This document shows, in pieces, positions 11,007 to 20,732 of a DNA stretch of 39,928 bases (within the stretch, counting starts at the first letter, position 1; every line of letters starts with the position of its first letter). The notes beneath the pieces were generated by a model. That model was not told the DNA's origin and ran no database searches. It worked only from the letters and a program-made list of their open reading frames with translations. The stretch spans positions 1 through 39,928 of the forward strand of contig WION01000483.1 of the NCBI GenBank assembly GCA_015039365.1, given 5' to 3'. The position numbers and the translations under genes are program-made. The DNA is from Amanita rubescens. Its lineage: Eukaryota > Basidiomycota > Agaricomycetes > Agaricales > Amanitaceae.

Positions 11007-13730
11007 ATGCTCAGGCCCTTCCTAGTACTCGTGATTCTTTGCTTCCCAAACTTTGCAATGGCGCAAGGCAGAATGACGATTTGCGTTTCAACCCACGAAC
11101 CTACAGGCACCACAACCGCAATGAAAAGTTATCCGGACGGGTATATCTCTACAACCACAATCGAAAATATAACGCCCTACTTGGTGCCATGCAATGGAAC
11201 GAATTGGACGGCTTATCGCGAAACGGAAACAGACGTAATACCAACGTGCAACGAGACTCATGTGAGGGATGAGCCTCGCGTCAGAACGGGGCGGCCTGTC
11301 ATGACAGACTGCTTATTTCCAGGCACTCCCAGCGTACCGCCAACGACGTCTTTCACTACGACGCCTAGTGTCCCAATCGTGCTGCCAACGACGTCATCCA
11401 CTACGAGGCCTAGTGTCCCCGTCGTGCTTCCAACGACTTCATCTACTACGAGGCCTAGTATCCCCGTCGTGCTGCCAACGACGTCATCAACTACTACGAG
11501 GCCTAGTGTCCCAATCGTGCTGCCAACGACATCATCCACTACGAGGCCTAGTATCCCCATCGTACTTCCAACGACTTCATCTACTACGAGGCCTAGTATC
11601 CCAATCGTGCTGCCAACGACATCATCCACTACGAGGCCTAGTATCCCCATCGTACTTCCAACGACTTCATCTACTACGAGGCCTAGTATCCCCGTCGTGC
11701 TGCCAACGACGTCATCTACTATGAGGCCTAGTATCCCCATCGTACTTCCAACGACATCATCCACTACGAGGCCTAGTATCCCCATCGTACTTCCAACGAC
11801 ATCATCAACTACGAGGCCTAGTATCCCCGTCGTACTTCCAACGACATCATCCACTACGAGGCCTAGTATCCCCGTCGTGCTGCCAACGACGTCATCAACT
11901 ACGACGCCTAGTGTCCCAATCGTGCTGCCAACGACATCATCCACTACTATGAGGCCTAGTATCCCCATCGTACTTCCAACGACTTCATCTACTACGAGGC
12001 CTAGTATCCCAATCGTGCTGCCAACGACATCATCCACTACGAGGCCTAGTATCCCCGTCGTACTTCCAACGACGTCATCCACTACGAGGCCTAGTATCCC
12101 CGTCGTGCTGCCAACGACGTCATCAACTACGACGCCTAGTGTCCCAATCGTGCTGCCAACGACATCATCCACTACTATGAGGCCTAGTATCCCCATCGTA
12201 CTTCCAACGACATCATCCACTACGAGGCCTAGTATCCCCATCGTACTTCCAACGACATCATCAACTACGAGGCCTAGTATCCCCGTCGTACTTCCAACGA
12301 CATCATCCACTACGAGGCCTAGTATCCCCGTCGTGCTGCCAACGACGTCATCAACTACGAGGCCTAGTGTCCCAATCGTGCTGCCAACGACATCATCCAC
12401 TACGAGGCCTAGTATCCCCATCGTACTTCCAACGACTTCATCTACTACGAGGCCTAGTATCCCCGTCGTGCTGCCAACGACGTCATCTACTACGAGGCCT
12501 AGTATCCCCATCGTACTTCCAACGACATCATCCACTACGAGGCCTAGTATCCCCGTCGTACTTCCAACGACATCATCCACTACGAGGCCTAGTATCCCCG
12601 TCGTGCTGCCAACGACGTCATCAACTACGACGCCTAGTGTCCCAATCGTGCTGCCAACGACATCATCCACTACGAGGCCTAGTGTCCCCATTGTACTGCC
12701 AACGACATCATCCACTACGAGGCCTAGTATCCCCATTGTACTGCCAACGACATCATCCACTACGACGCCTAGTATCCCCATCGTACCGCCAACGACTTCA
12801 ATTTCATCTACTACGAGGCCTAGTATCCCCATCGTACTTCCAACGACATCATCCACTACGACGCCTAGTGTCCCCGTCGTGCTGCCAACGACTTCAATTT
12901 CATCCACTACGAGGCCTAGTATCCCCATCGTAATTCCAACGACGTCATCCACTACGAGGCCTAGTATCCCCGTCGTGCTGCCAACGACGTCATCTACTAC
13001 GAGGCCTAGTATCCCCATCGTACTTCCAACGACATCATCCACTACGAGGCCTAGTATCCCCATCGTACTGCCAACGACATCATCCACTACGACGCCTAGT
13101 GTCCCCATCGTACTGCCAACGACTTCATCTACTACGAGGCCTAGTATCCCCGTCGTGCTGCCAACGACGTCATCTACTACGAGGCCTAGTATCCCCATCG
13201 TACTTCCAACGACATCATCCACTACGAGGCCTAGTATTCCCATCGTACTTCCAACGACATCATCCACTACGACGCCTAGTGTCCCCATCGTACTGCCAAC
13301 GACTTCATCTACTACGAGGCCTAGTATCCCCGTCGTGCTGCCAACGACGTCATCAACTACGACGCCTAGTGTCCCAATCGTGCTGCCAACGACATCATCC
13401 ACTACGAGGCCTAGTATCCCCATCGTACTTCCAACGACATCATCCACTACGAGGCCTAGTATCCCCATCGTACTTCCAACGACGTCATCAACTACGAGGC
13501 CTAGTATCCCTATCGTACTGCCAACGACTTCATCCACTACGAGGCCTAGTATCCCCGTCGTGCTGCCAACGACTTCATCCACTACGAGGCCTAGTGTCCC
13601 AATCGTGCTGCCAACGACACCATGTGTCCCATGCACCAGCGTTCCGTGTATCCCAGTCACCAAGTACGTGACTGTTACGGTGACCGCCCCTCCGGTCACC
13701 ACCACGAAAACGGTGTGCGAGCCTTGCTAG
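11007..13730 (+). CDS. Secreted mucin-like protein with fifty 15-residue Ser/Thr/Pro repeats
   Basis: Single exon of 907 codons from the ATG at 11007. Residues 1-20 form a signal peptide (MLRPFLVLVILCFPNFAMA, then QG). A region of about 95 residues follows with four cysteines and several N-glycosylation sites (NIT, NGT, NWT, NET). Next come about 50 repeats of the type RPSIPIVLPTTSSTT and a cysteine-rich tail (PCVPCTSVPCIPVTKYVTV ... VCEPC) ending at the stop 13728-13730. I see no terminal hydrophobic GPI signal. Such Ser/Thr-rich repeats are normally O-mannosylated and make rod-like stalks in fungal wall or adhesin proteins; a wall, adhesion or surface-shield role is inference. The repeat number is likely to vary between strains. 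I know no close named family. Start choice: the ATG directly begins the signal peptide and lies behind a TATA-like box. Confidence 0.8.
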   Translation: MLRPFLVLVILCFPNFAMAQGRMTICVSTHEPTGTTTAMKSYPDGYISTTTIENITPYLVPCNGTNWTAYRETETDVIPTCNETHVRDEPRVRTGRPVMTDCLFPGTPSVPPTTSFTTTPSVPIVLPTTSSTTRPSVPVVLPTTSSTTRPSIPVVLPTTSSTTTRPSVPIVLPTTSSTTRPSIPIVLPTTSSTTRPSIPIVLPTTSSTTRPSIPIVLPTTSSTTRPSIPVVLPTTSSTMRPSIPIVLPTTSSTTRPSIPIVLPTTSSTTRPSIPVVLPTTSSTTRPSIPVVLPTTSSTTTPSVPIVLPTTSSTTMRPSIPIVLPTTSSTTRPSIPIVLPTTSSTTRPSIPVVLPTTSSTTRPSIPVVLPTTSSTTTPSVPIVLPTTSSTTMRPSIPIVLPTTSSTTRPSIPIVLPTTSSTTRPSIPVVLPTTSSTTRPSIPVVLPTTSSTTRPSVPIVLPTTSSTTRPSIPIVLPTTSSTTRPSIPVVLPTTSSTTRPSIPIVLPTTSSTTRPSIPVVLPTTSSTTRPSIPVVLPTTSSTTTPSVPIVLPTTSSTTRPSVPIVLPTTSSTTRPSIPIVLPTTSSTTTPSIPIVPPTTSISSTTRPSIPIVLPTTSSTTTPSVPVVLPTTSISSTTRPSIPIVIPTTSSTTRPSIPVVLPTTSSTTRPSIPIVLPTTSSTTRPSIPIVLPTTSSTTTPSVPIVLPTTSSTTRPSIPVVLPTTSSTTRPSIPIVLPTTSSTTRPSIPIVLPTTSSTTTPSVPIVLPTTSSTTRPSIPVVLPTTSSTTTPSVPIVLPTTSSTTRPSIPIVLPTTSSTTRPSIPIVLPTTSSTTRPSIPIVLPTTSSTTRPSIPVVLPTTSSTTRPSVPIVLPTTPCVPCTSVPCIPVTKYVTVTVTAPPVTTTKTVCEPC
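11363..13612 (+). repeat. Coding minisatellite, 50 units of 45 bp
   Basis: Units of 45 bp (a few of 48 or 51 bp from added Thr, Met or Ile-Ser codons) encode PSIPIVLPTTSSTTR or close variants. Ile/Val choices at two positions and R/T before PS define unit types. Groups of units recur in the same order: the five-unit order II, II, IV, IV, T-VI with a Met insertion occurs twice in a row (about 11722-12178) and begins a third time, and a four-unit order recurs near 12951-13310. That means block duplication, not only single-unit slippage. Confidence 0.9.
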
Positions 13731-14250
13731 ACATATATCTGAATCTGAAGGGTACCGTGACATAAAGTATGACCCATTACTTTCTATATTCGAGCGAGTG
13801 CTAAGCAATTACTAGCAGATCGTTTCTGTTTACCATTTGTCTTGATAGTGCCGATGAGGGAACATTGATGCGTTGTGATCATCGTTCCCATTAAGTGGAA
13901 GACTGTCTTGATTTGCAATATAGCCGTACGTAGATTTCAGAACTCCCTTGTGGGGTGAGAAGCCGTCAATATTGGGCCGGTAAATAGAGGATCCGAACTG
14001 CCGAACTCTTCCGGTACTTACTTGTCGCCAGTTGGCAGATAATCAAAACTGCGACTGTTATGATATCCTGCCTAAGGAGCAGGACGACGATCGAATTAGA
14101 TTTGGCTGTAGTCATTTCACCCCGGTTTACGCCTATGTAATACAAATACACAATCTGACACACGACCCCAACTTTTAAAAGTCACGTTCCCATTGATCAT
14201 CTTCTTTGCTTTCTCTGCAACCACCACTATTGCCCGTGTTCTAGCATATC
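13731..14250. other. Intergenic region before the mitochondrial carrier gene
   Basis: About 520 bp without a supported gene. It holds the 3' flank of the mucin-like gene and the promoter and leader of the carrier gene. The last 60 bp before the ATG at 14251 are C/T-rich (CTTCTTTGCTTTCTC), usual for fungal start regions. Confidence 0.5.
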
Positions 14251-15899
14251 ATGTCGTCTCAGCAATCCACAGTTGCCCCGCCAGCATCCGTTTCGGTGCC
14301 CCCGAAGAAGAAGCCATATCCATTCTGGCTAGGAGGTTCGTCATTCTTTATATGGTGACCTGTCCGCACTTTATCAAGCTCCTGCAAATCCGATGTAGGT
14401 GTTGCCGCAACGATAGCTGCATCTGTTACACAGTAAGCTACTGCACTCGACACATGTTTAATTTCACGTGCTTATCGAACGGGTAGCCCACTCGACCTGA
14501 CCAAGGTCCGACTCCAGGCGTCAGGGGACAAGCGGATGATAGAGAGTTTGAAGAAGACAGTTAGAACGGCAGGTGAGTTGAGGCTATATGCGTCAAATGT
14601 ATGCGTCTCACGATTCCAAAGGTTTCCGTGGTTTGTTCGACGGCATTACCGGGACTTGGTTGAGACAAATGTCCTATTCTGTTTGCCGATTTTGGGCGTA
14701 CGATGAGAGTAAGAAGATCTTGGGAGCTGGGAAGGATGCTCCAATGTGGAGACTGGTCGCAGCAGGAGGCATGGGTAAGCCTACCCGGCATCTCCTCGTC
14801 ACGCATATACTCACGACCCGTAGCTGGAGGTATCGCTGGGCTCGTTGGGAATCCAGGAGGTCTGCACGCTTCTCTTTTCCCACCACGATCATGAGTCACT
14901 GATCTCAATTGCAACGCTTCAGAAATCGTGATGGTGCGATTGCAGGGCGACTTCGCAAAGCCCCCTGAGAAGAGATTCAACTACAAGCATTCTATTGATG
15001 CATTGTATCGGGTGAGTACAATTGTGCTCGTGCTATCCCCTATCTTGGCGGAAACCCACTTCCGATTGGCGGTATCCCGATCCGCAGTGCGGGGGAGGCT
15101 GTGCCAGCGTCGCTGCCGGCAATCTCAAACACTGATAATCGGTGATGCTCGGTGATGCCGCATAGATCAGAGAGGCATTTACTCTGATGGCAAATCAGCA
15201 TTTTCAATCGATGAACGATTTTTTATCCGGAGTGAATACTAATACTACATTTATAGATGATTCGCGAAGAGGGAATATCATCATTGAGTAGAGGTGTAGG
15301 ACCGAATGTTTTCCGTGCAATTCTCATGAATGCCAGTCAGCTGGCATCGTACGTAGAAGTACCTGCCAGAATCTCGGTTCTGGAATCTGATTCTTGCTGT
15401 CTAGGTACGACTTTTTCAAAGCAGAATTAATCAAGTCCGGATATTTCCGTGACAACATGGTCTGCCATTTCTCCGCAAGCTTCGCTGCCGTAAGCTGCGC
15501 CGTAGTCGATCACCGGCAATGCTGACGGTGTCTTCATTTCAGGGAACGGTTGCCACAACTGTTTGTTCGCCGGCTGATGTCTTGAAGGTCCCTTTCCCTA
15601 AACTTCTTGTGCTTCACCAGTCTAATTCCCATACCAGAGTCGTATTATGAATGCGTCCGGACCTGGATCTAGCGTAAGCTAATTTACACACAAGCGTATC
15701 TCTCACTCACCTTTTTCAAAAGTCAACTCTCGCAGTCATCAGGTCATCCCTCAAGAACGAAGGCGCCATGTTCATGTTTAAGGGATGGCTTCCTGCTTGG
15801 ACGCGTCTAAACCCGACGACCATCCTGATTTTCTTGACTCTTGAACAGTTGAAGATCGCTGTCGATTACTCGCGTTCTCGCGGCTATAACTTTGTATAA
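14251..15899 (+). CDS. DIC1: Mitochondrial dicarboxylate carrier (SLC25A10/DIC1-like), 11 exons
   Basis: Exons 14251-14335, 14399-14432, 14487-14572, 14622-14774, 14824-14859, 14923-15011, 15257-15348, 15405-15489, 15543-15587, 15638-15673 and 15723-15899 join in phase without a stop. The protein has three carrier repeats with signature motifs: HPLDLTKVRLQ in repeat one, the NPGEIVMVRLQGDF stretch in repeat two, and CSPADVLKSRIMN in repeat three. It ends with FKGWLPAWTRLNPTTILIF. These match the dicarboxylate carrier, which exchanges malate or succinate for phosphate across the mitochondrial inner membrane and feeds gluconeogenesis and anaplerosis. Length is about 300 residues, normal for the family. 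The start follows from the short N-terminus SSQQSTVAPP leading to KKPYPFWLGG. Nine of ten introns are 49-63 nt; the sixth is 245 nt. All diagnostic residues look intact, so I expect a working housekeeping gene. Confidence 0.93.
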
Positions 15900-16471
15900 C
15901 AGTGGTGAATTAACGCCAAGTGTCTGTAGGATAGATAGCTGGACTGTGTATTTATACCTAGAGGGGAAACACCAAAGTGGGGGGAATGAACAGTGCGTAC
16001 GTTGATCTGAAAATCATCACTTCAGCGTCCAACGTCCAATCGAGACGAACAGTGGACGGCATATCAAACGCCGTTGCTTGTTGTTACTAATTCTGAGGAT
16101 CTGAAGCGCAGCGTGCCTTGAAGCTATCATGGAATAATTCAATGATCTTACGCCGCCAATGCCAGCAGCAAAGCTTTCGTTATCATGCATCATGGACACT
16201 GAAAGATATGTACAGTGTACAAGGCGTATGTTATGAATTATGGTTCTTGGTTCTTGGTCATGGAAATTGGGTTCCTAAGGTCCTTCCGGATAGCTGTACC
16301 CTGGCCCTCGTCGACTAACCGGAAGGCGGATAACGCGCCACTTTGTGTCTTGATACACCGGGTGTCCACGTCGCTGATAAAAAAAAAGTCTCGCTTTTTT
16401 TCTTACATCGCTACGACGCTACCATAACTGTAATGGTTTACTTCACCGGCACCACTGGCACATTGTCCAAG
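15900..16471. other. Intergenic region between carrier gene and vWA module
   Basis: No supported gene. The part 16293-16375 resembles 21803-21905 (see that repeat). A run of A and then T near 16379-16402 could form a short hairpin. Short frames here have no motif. Confidence 0.4.
16293..16375 (+). repeat. Short dispersed repeat, second copy at about 21803-21905
   Basis: Both places contain the series CCCTGGCCC, GGAAGGC, GGATAACGC, CCACTTTRTGT, TTGAYACAC and GTGTCCACG in the same order and orientation, with indels between them. The 21.8 kb copy is about 20 bp longer. This is likely a small non-autonomous element or an old segmental copy; no terminal repeats are clear. Confidence 0.5.
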
Positions 16472-17793
16472 AGACTGCCAAATCAAGAGTCTTGAAAGAC
16501 GAGATTCTAGGAGACAATGTAATTCGGGGAAGAGTTGGCTTGACATGATGCCTCGTTAGTTCCTTCAAATCAGCGATTGCTTCATTGAGCAATCAATATT
16601 GAACAGTCGACGATTACATGAGGATAGTGATTTGAGATCTACAACTACCTGAAATCATACGTGCCTCCATATATAATGTGGAAAAAGAAAAGAACTGAAC
16701 AATGCACCTACAATTCCCACTCCGGCACGTAGGTTTCTTTGGCGAGCCAGGTCTCAGGCACCAAAGCACGGACATTCGGATGTAATCCACCAAGAACGAT
16801 TCTTCGCAATCCTGGAGGTCAAAACCCCTCTGTATGGTACCGTGTCGACGATGCTCTAGAATATCCGTTAAATTTTTGAGGCAACACTACGAAGACCATA
16901 TCTTACCCCGTTATCACCTTTAACGAGTGCCGTCAAGACCTCTTTCGCATCTTCCTCATCTCCGATCTGTACGAATTGGATGCCCATCGTGTTGGGATGG
17001 TATCTGGAGCTTTTCAGGCGCGCCACGGCTTGCTCGATGACGCTAGCCGGGTCGTCAGCTACAAGGACAAAACGAATAAGCTCATAAGGCCGTTAGTAAG
17101 AACGCACTTGGCACTCCGTCCGTAAGGACAATGATATCTAACGGCGGAATCTTTGAGTATTCTTCGGAGTTGGAGAGCGCGGTCGATTCTGTCAAGATGG
17201 CTATTAAGCGCGTCTTTCAATATTGCACCCGTCGGCGTCCATCCTTGCGAAAATTATAAATCTAGGGACGAATACACAATACTGTATTCCCTACCGTTTG
17301 GTATCATGTGGTCAAATCTCCATCTAATTGCTTCTGCACCCTGCTAAAGGTGAGACCGAAGTCGTGAAGAGTCGTATACACACGCACTTGTATTCCTTGA
17401 TCATGGATCTCGCAGTTCAGGAATCGTAAGCTCACTGAGCACACGTTCAGCTCTAATGCGCGCTCTGCGATTCCAAGAAGTGCATCTCGGGTTTCGTCCC
17501 ACCGAGACCATAACATCTGTTACGGTCGTACTGAGATTGATTATTTCCTCCATGGCACTGTACTTACCGATCCAGAGTCGTCGATTATGAATAAGACATC
17601 ATATGTCCTTTGATTTTACGATCAGTAAAGAATGGTTACATCAAAGATGCGCTTACCTGAGATAGTCCTCTATCACGGTTGGCCGAGGCATATCCATTAC
17701 TGGATTATAACCCTGGACAGTTTGTACGGGTGGAGGCGGAGGTTTCATGACATGAGCTATCTCCATAGTAACAGGGGTTCTGGAAGGGGTGCT
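16472..17793 (-). pseudogene. Third vWA module (right arm of the inverted repeat), frameshifted
   Basis: Read on the minus strand, this is linker (MEIAHVMKPPPPP, GYNPVMDMPRPTVIEDYLR), vWA start NYDVLFIIDDSGS with the MIDAS motif, MLWSRWDETRDALLGIAERA, and the later vWA block ending TYVPEWEL before a stop. It is the most diverged of the three copies in coding positions. It shares with the patatin-linked copy the one-base-short form at LTFSRVQ, which throws the rest out of frame, and it lacks two more bases in the LNSHLDRIDR segment. It has no effector domain of its own and starts directly at the junction with the second module, so it is a tandem duplicate lacking an N-terminal partner. Confidence 0.7.
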
Positions 17794-18850
17794 GTGTCTT
17801 TGGCGAGCCAGCTCTCAGGCACCAAAGCACGGACATTCGGATGCAATCCACCAAGAACGATTCTTCGCAATTCTGCAGAGGTCAAAACCCTCTGTATGGT
17901 ACCGTGTCGACGATGCTCTAGGATGTGCGTTAGAAAGTTGAGGCAACACTACGAAGATCATATCTTACCCCGTTATCACCTTTAACGAGCGCCGTCAAGA
18001 CCTCTTCGCATCTCCTCATCTCCGATCTGTACGAATTGGATGCCCATCGTGTTGGGATGGTATCTGGAGCTTTTCATACGCGCCAGGCTTCGATGACGCT
18101 GGGTCGTCAGCTACAAGGACAAGACGAATAAACTCATGAGGCTGATTTAGCAGTAAAGAGAATAACACACTTGGCACTCCGTCCGTCAGGACAATGATAT
18201 CAACGGCGGAATCTTTGAGTACTCTTCGGAGTTGGCGACGGTGCGGTCGATCTGTCAAGATGGCATTAAGCACGTCTTTCAATATTGCCCCCGTCGGCGT
18301 CCATCCTTGCGAAGATTATAAATCTAGGAACGAATACAACAAAGTGTATTCCCTACCGCTTGGCATAATACCGTCAAATCTCGATTTAATTGTTTCTGCA
18401 CCCTCGATAAAAGTGAGACCGAAGTTGCGACGCATCGTATACACACGCACTTGTGCTCCTTGATCATAGATATCGCAGTTCAGGAATCGCAAGCTCATTG
18501 AGCGCACATTCAGCTTTAATGCGTAGTCTGCGATTTCAAGAAGCGCATCCCGGGTTTCGTCCCACCGAGATCCTAACATCTGTTACGGTCTGTACTGAGA
18601 GTGATCACTTCCTCCATGACACTCTACTTACCGATCCGGAGTCGTCGATTATGAATAAGACATCATAGTTCCTTTGATTTCCGATCAGTAAAGAATAAGT
18701 TACATCAAGGAAACACTTACCTAAGATAGTCCTCTATCACGGTTGGCCGAGGCATATCCATCACTGGATTATAACCCTGGACAGTTGATGCCGTGTGGAG
18801 GCGGAGGTTTCATGACCTGAGCTATCTCCATAGTAGCAGGAGATTCCAGA
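17794..18850 (-). pseudogene. Second vWA module, directly downstream of the kinase
   Basis: Read on the minus strand: linker, then NYDVLFIIDDSGS (MIDAS), then MLGSRWDETRDALLEIADYA, which is almost identical to the patatin-linked copy. This copy keeps the frame at LTFIEGAETIKSRFDGIMPSG and joins through a GT/AG intron to GWTPTGAIL. Later single-base losses near 18240-18262, and again near 18080-18100, scramble the second half, and the linker is also out of frame. Its 3' end is fused at 17792-17795 to the linker of the third module, as expected from unequal exchange between the tail and the proline-rich linker. It may once have been the C-terminal domain of the adjacent kinase, but the junction is now not open. 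Confidence 0.65.
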
Positions 18851-18926
18851 CTCGGAGTGGAGATCTATGTTCGAAGCATCTCCTCTGCTAGGGGGCCGTA
18901 ACGATTGGGTAGCATCAGCATCCCTT

Positions 18927-20457
18927 TCAGGAGGCTAAGAATTGGCAAAAAATTAGTAAAGAATTGTCGAAGGAACAACTTTGGTCCTGCACACCGTGGG
19001 TACCGGATGTTGACGGGGACAAAGATGCGTCTTGAAACATCCCGCCATTTTGAGCACTAGTTGGGGGAGACACACTTTGAGAAATAGCCATCATTTGTTC
19101 TGTGACATCTTTCATGTTGGTCGTTTCAGTGGTTCCGTCGCCCAGCACTGCTTAATCAGCTTCCATGCCTCATCACTCAAGGGCGGCTCATTTTGTCGAG
19201 GTGGACGTTTACCTCGAGAGACAAGGGTCATAATCTGTATCTCCTGTCTACCAGCAAAGGGTATCCTATCGTAGTGGATCTAGGCAATTCAGAAACAATA
19301 CGAGCAAGTTTCTGCGACGCACTTCATAATAGATACATCCAAATGCATAGACGTCCGACATTTGTGTCCTTAATGGGTCTTCAGCTGACGGGTCCGAGTC
19401 ATCGACATCCTCAAGGCATCCGAATAACTCTGGGGCTGAAAAGTTGATATGCTTTGCTCCAGATTGGGTATTGGTAGCATCCAAGAGTCTGGTCAGTCCT
19501 AAATCTGCGATTTGAACGCGAAAATCAGCATCCAAGAGGACATTCTCCTGAAGAGAAAGGTTAGCATTTCAACAACGCGTGTTTAAGGTAGCGTACCCCG
19601 CGTATGTCACCGTGAACCACACCTTCCGAATGAATGTACTCCATGCCTTGGGCCACTTCTGACATCTTTCTTGAGAGTGAGCTTCGATGAAGAGCCAAAG
19701 GAAGAAAAACCATACACGTTCTGTTATTTGGGCTATAGATGGATTTGTGTTCTTCCGCCATTGGGCTAGAGTCCCATTCTTCATATATGGCGAGACGAGG
19801 AAGGCCGTTCCGCCTTCCTCTTCATAGATTCCTATGAATGGTAGTACGAGGATGTGCTCAAGGGATCCCCACATTAATGCCTCTCGACAAAAGGCCTGTT
19901 GGAAGAAGATTAAACAACGATGACTCAAGAGCAGACATTGAAAACTTACAAGGTTGTTGACATCGTTTTTGTATAACTCTTTAAGCGCAACGACTGTGCC
20001 CCGAAATTCACCCTTAAAAACATTGCCATAACCGCCGCGACCTATGTAGTCGCGCTTATCTGGCATGCTGACTTCAGTTACGATGAGGGATCGCGGCACG
20101 ACGGGCGTCTTTGATATGATTTTGAACATCAAGCGTCTTGCTCGCTGGCTGACATCCATGGTTGCATCCTGATTCGATAGGTAACGATGACGAAGTACAT
20201 GCAGTATGAATTCCAACAGATTCATTACGTCTGAGTCCTGTCTTATCTTTTCCGCAATGCCGAGATAGTCGTCCCTGGACAACAGTCTGCGCAGAAGATC
20301 GATTGTTGTTGCATTTGCGACAGACGTGATGGAAGATCCGAGCTACTAGCACTTAAGCAGTGCATGTACTAACCGCAATATTGCGTACCTTCAAGTTGTT
20401 ATCGTTAAGAATAGATAGCAACGATGAGAGGGCATGGCCGCCTGGATCGAGCGACAT
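18927..20457 (-). CDS. Tyrosine-kinase-like (TKL) family protein kinase, frameshift near the C-terminus
   Basis: Minus-strand exons: 20457-20389 (MSLDPGGHALSSLLS...), 20342-19950, 19895-19716, 19665-19597, 19547-19323, then 19279 onward. The kinase domain has the glycine loop IGRGGYGNVFKG, the ATP lysine in VVALKEL, a catalytic loop VVHGDIRGENVL (HGD in place of HRD), IADLGLTR (DLG in place of DFG) and APELFG (APE). Helix F reads SDVYAFGCIYYE. HGD/DLG variants are common in expanded mushroom TKL-like kinases and do not by themselves mean loss of activity. After KRPT one base is missing, giving a TGA at 19114-19112 where family members continue with MKDVTEQM; that continuation is open in the next frame to 18927. 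The N-terminal 100 residues are helical and of unknown role. The vWA module follows within 80 bp on the same strand. Confidence 0.8.
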
Positions 20458-20724
20458 GTTGTTTGGAGACGCCCAGAATGTCCTCGAGAACAGCGAGCTG
20501 CTCCAACTGGGCCTGACGAGGTCGAATTCTAAGATTGCTCCTGGGGCTAGAGTACCCGCTCTGGCGAACGGCTTAAGCGTCTAATCGTGTGAATGGTGTC
20601 AAGACAGTGACCTTGCGGTCACAATTGCCATATTTGAATTCTATTTCCAGGCTGATGGTGGACTGGTGAATGAATGACTTGACCAAACATCAGATTTTAG
20701 TGGCGTGGTTGTTTGTTGACGCGG

Positions 20725-20732
20725 TGACGTCA
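20725..20732. promoter_or_regulatory. Perfect CRE/ATF palindrome upstream of the kinase
   Basis: TGACGTCA, the full palindromic bZIP (CREB/ATF type) site, lies 268 bp upstream of the kinase ATG (minus strand, 20457). Fungal stress bZIP factors bind this sequence. One perfect 8-mer in a 40 kb window can occur by chance, so this is only suggestive. Confidence 0.3.

Noticed and set aside
11363..13612. CRISPR-like array
   Set aside because: There are no unique spacers; units are head to tail and coding in a eukaryotic gene.
11258..13705. 815-codon open frame on the minus strand
   Set aside because: It is the antisense of the 45-bp repeat, has no signal or domain, and stays open only because the unit length is a multiple of three.
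15120..15240. Box C/D snoRNA in the long carrier intron
   Set aside because: GTGATG and CTGA words exist, but there is no full C box, terminal stem or proper spacing.
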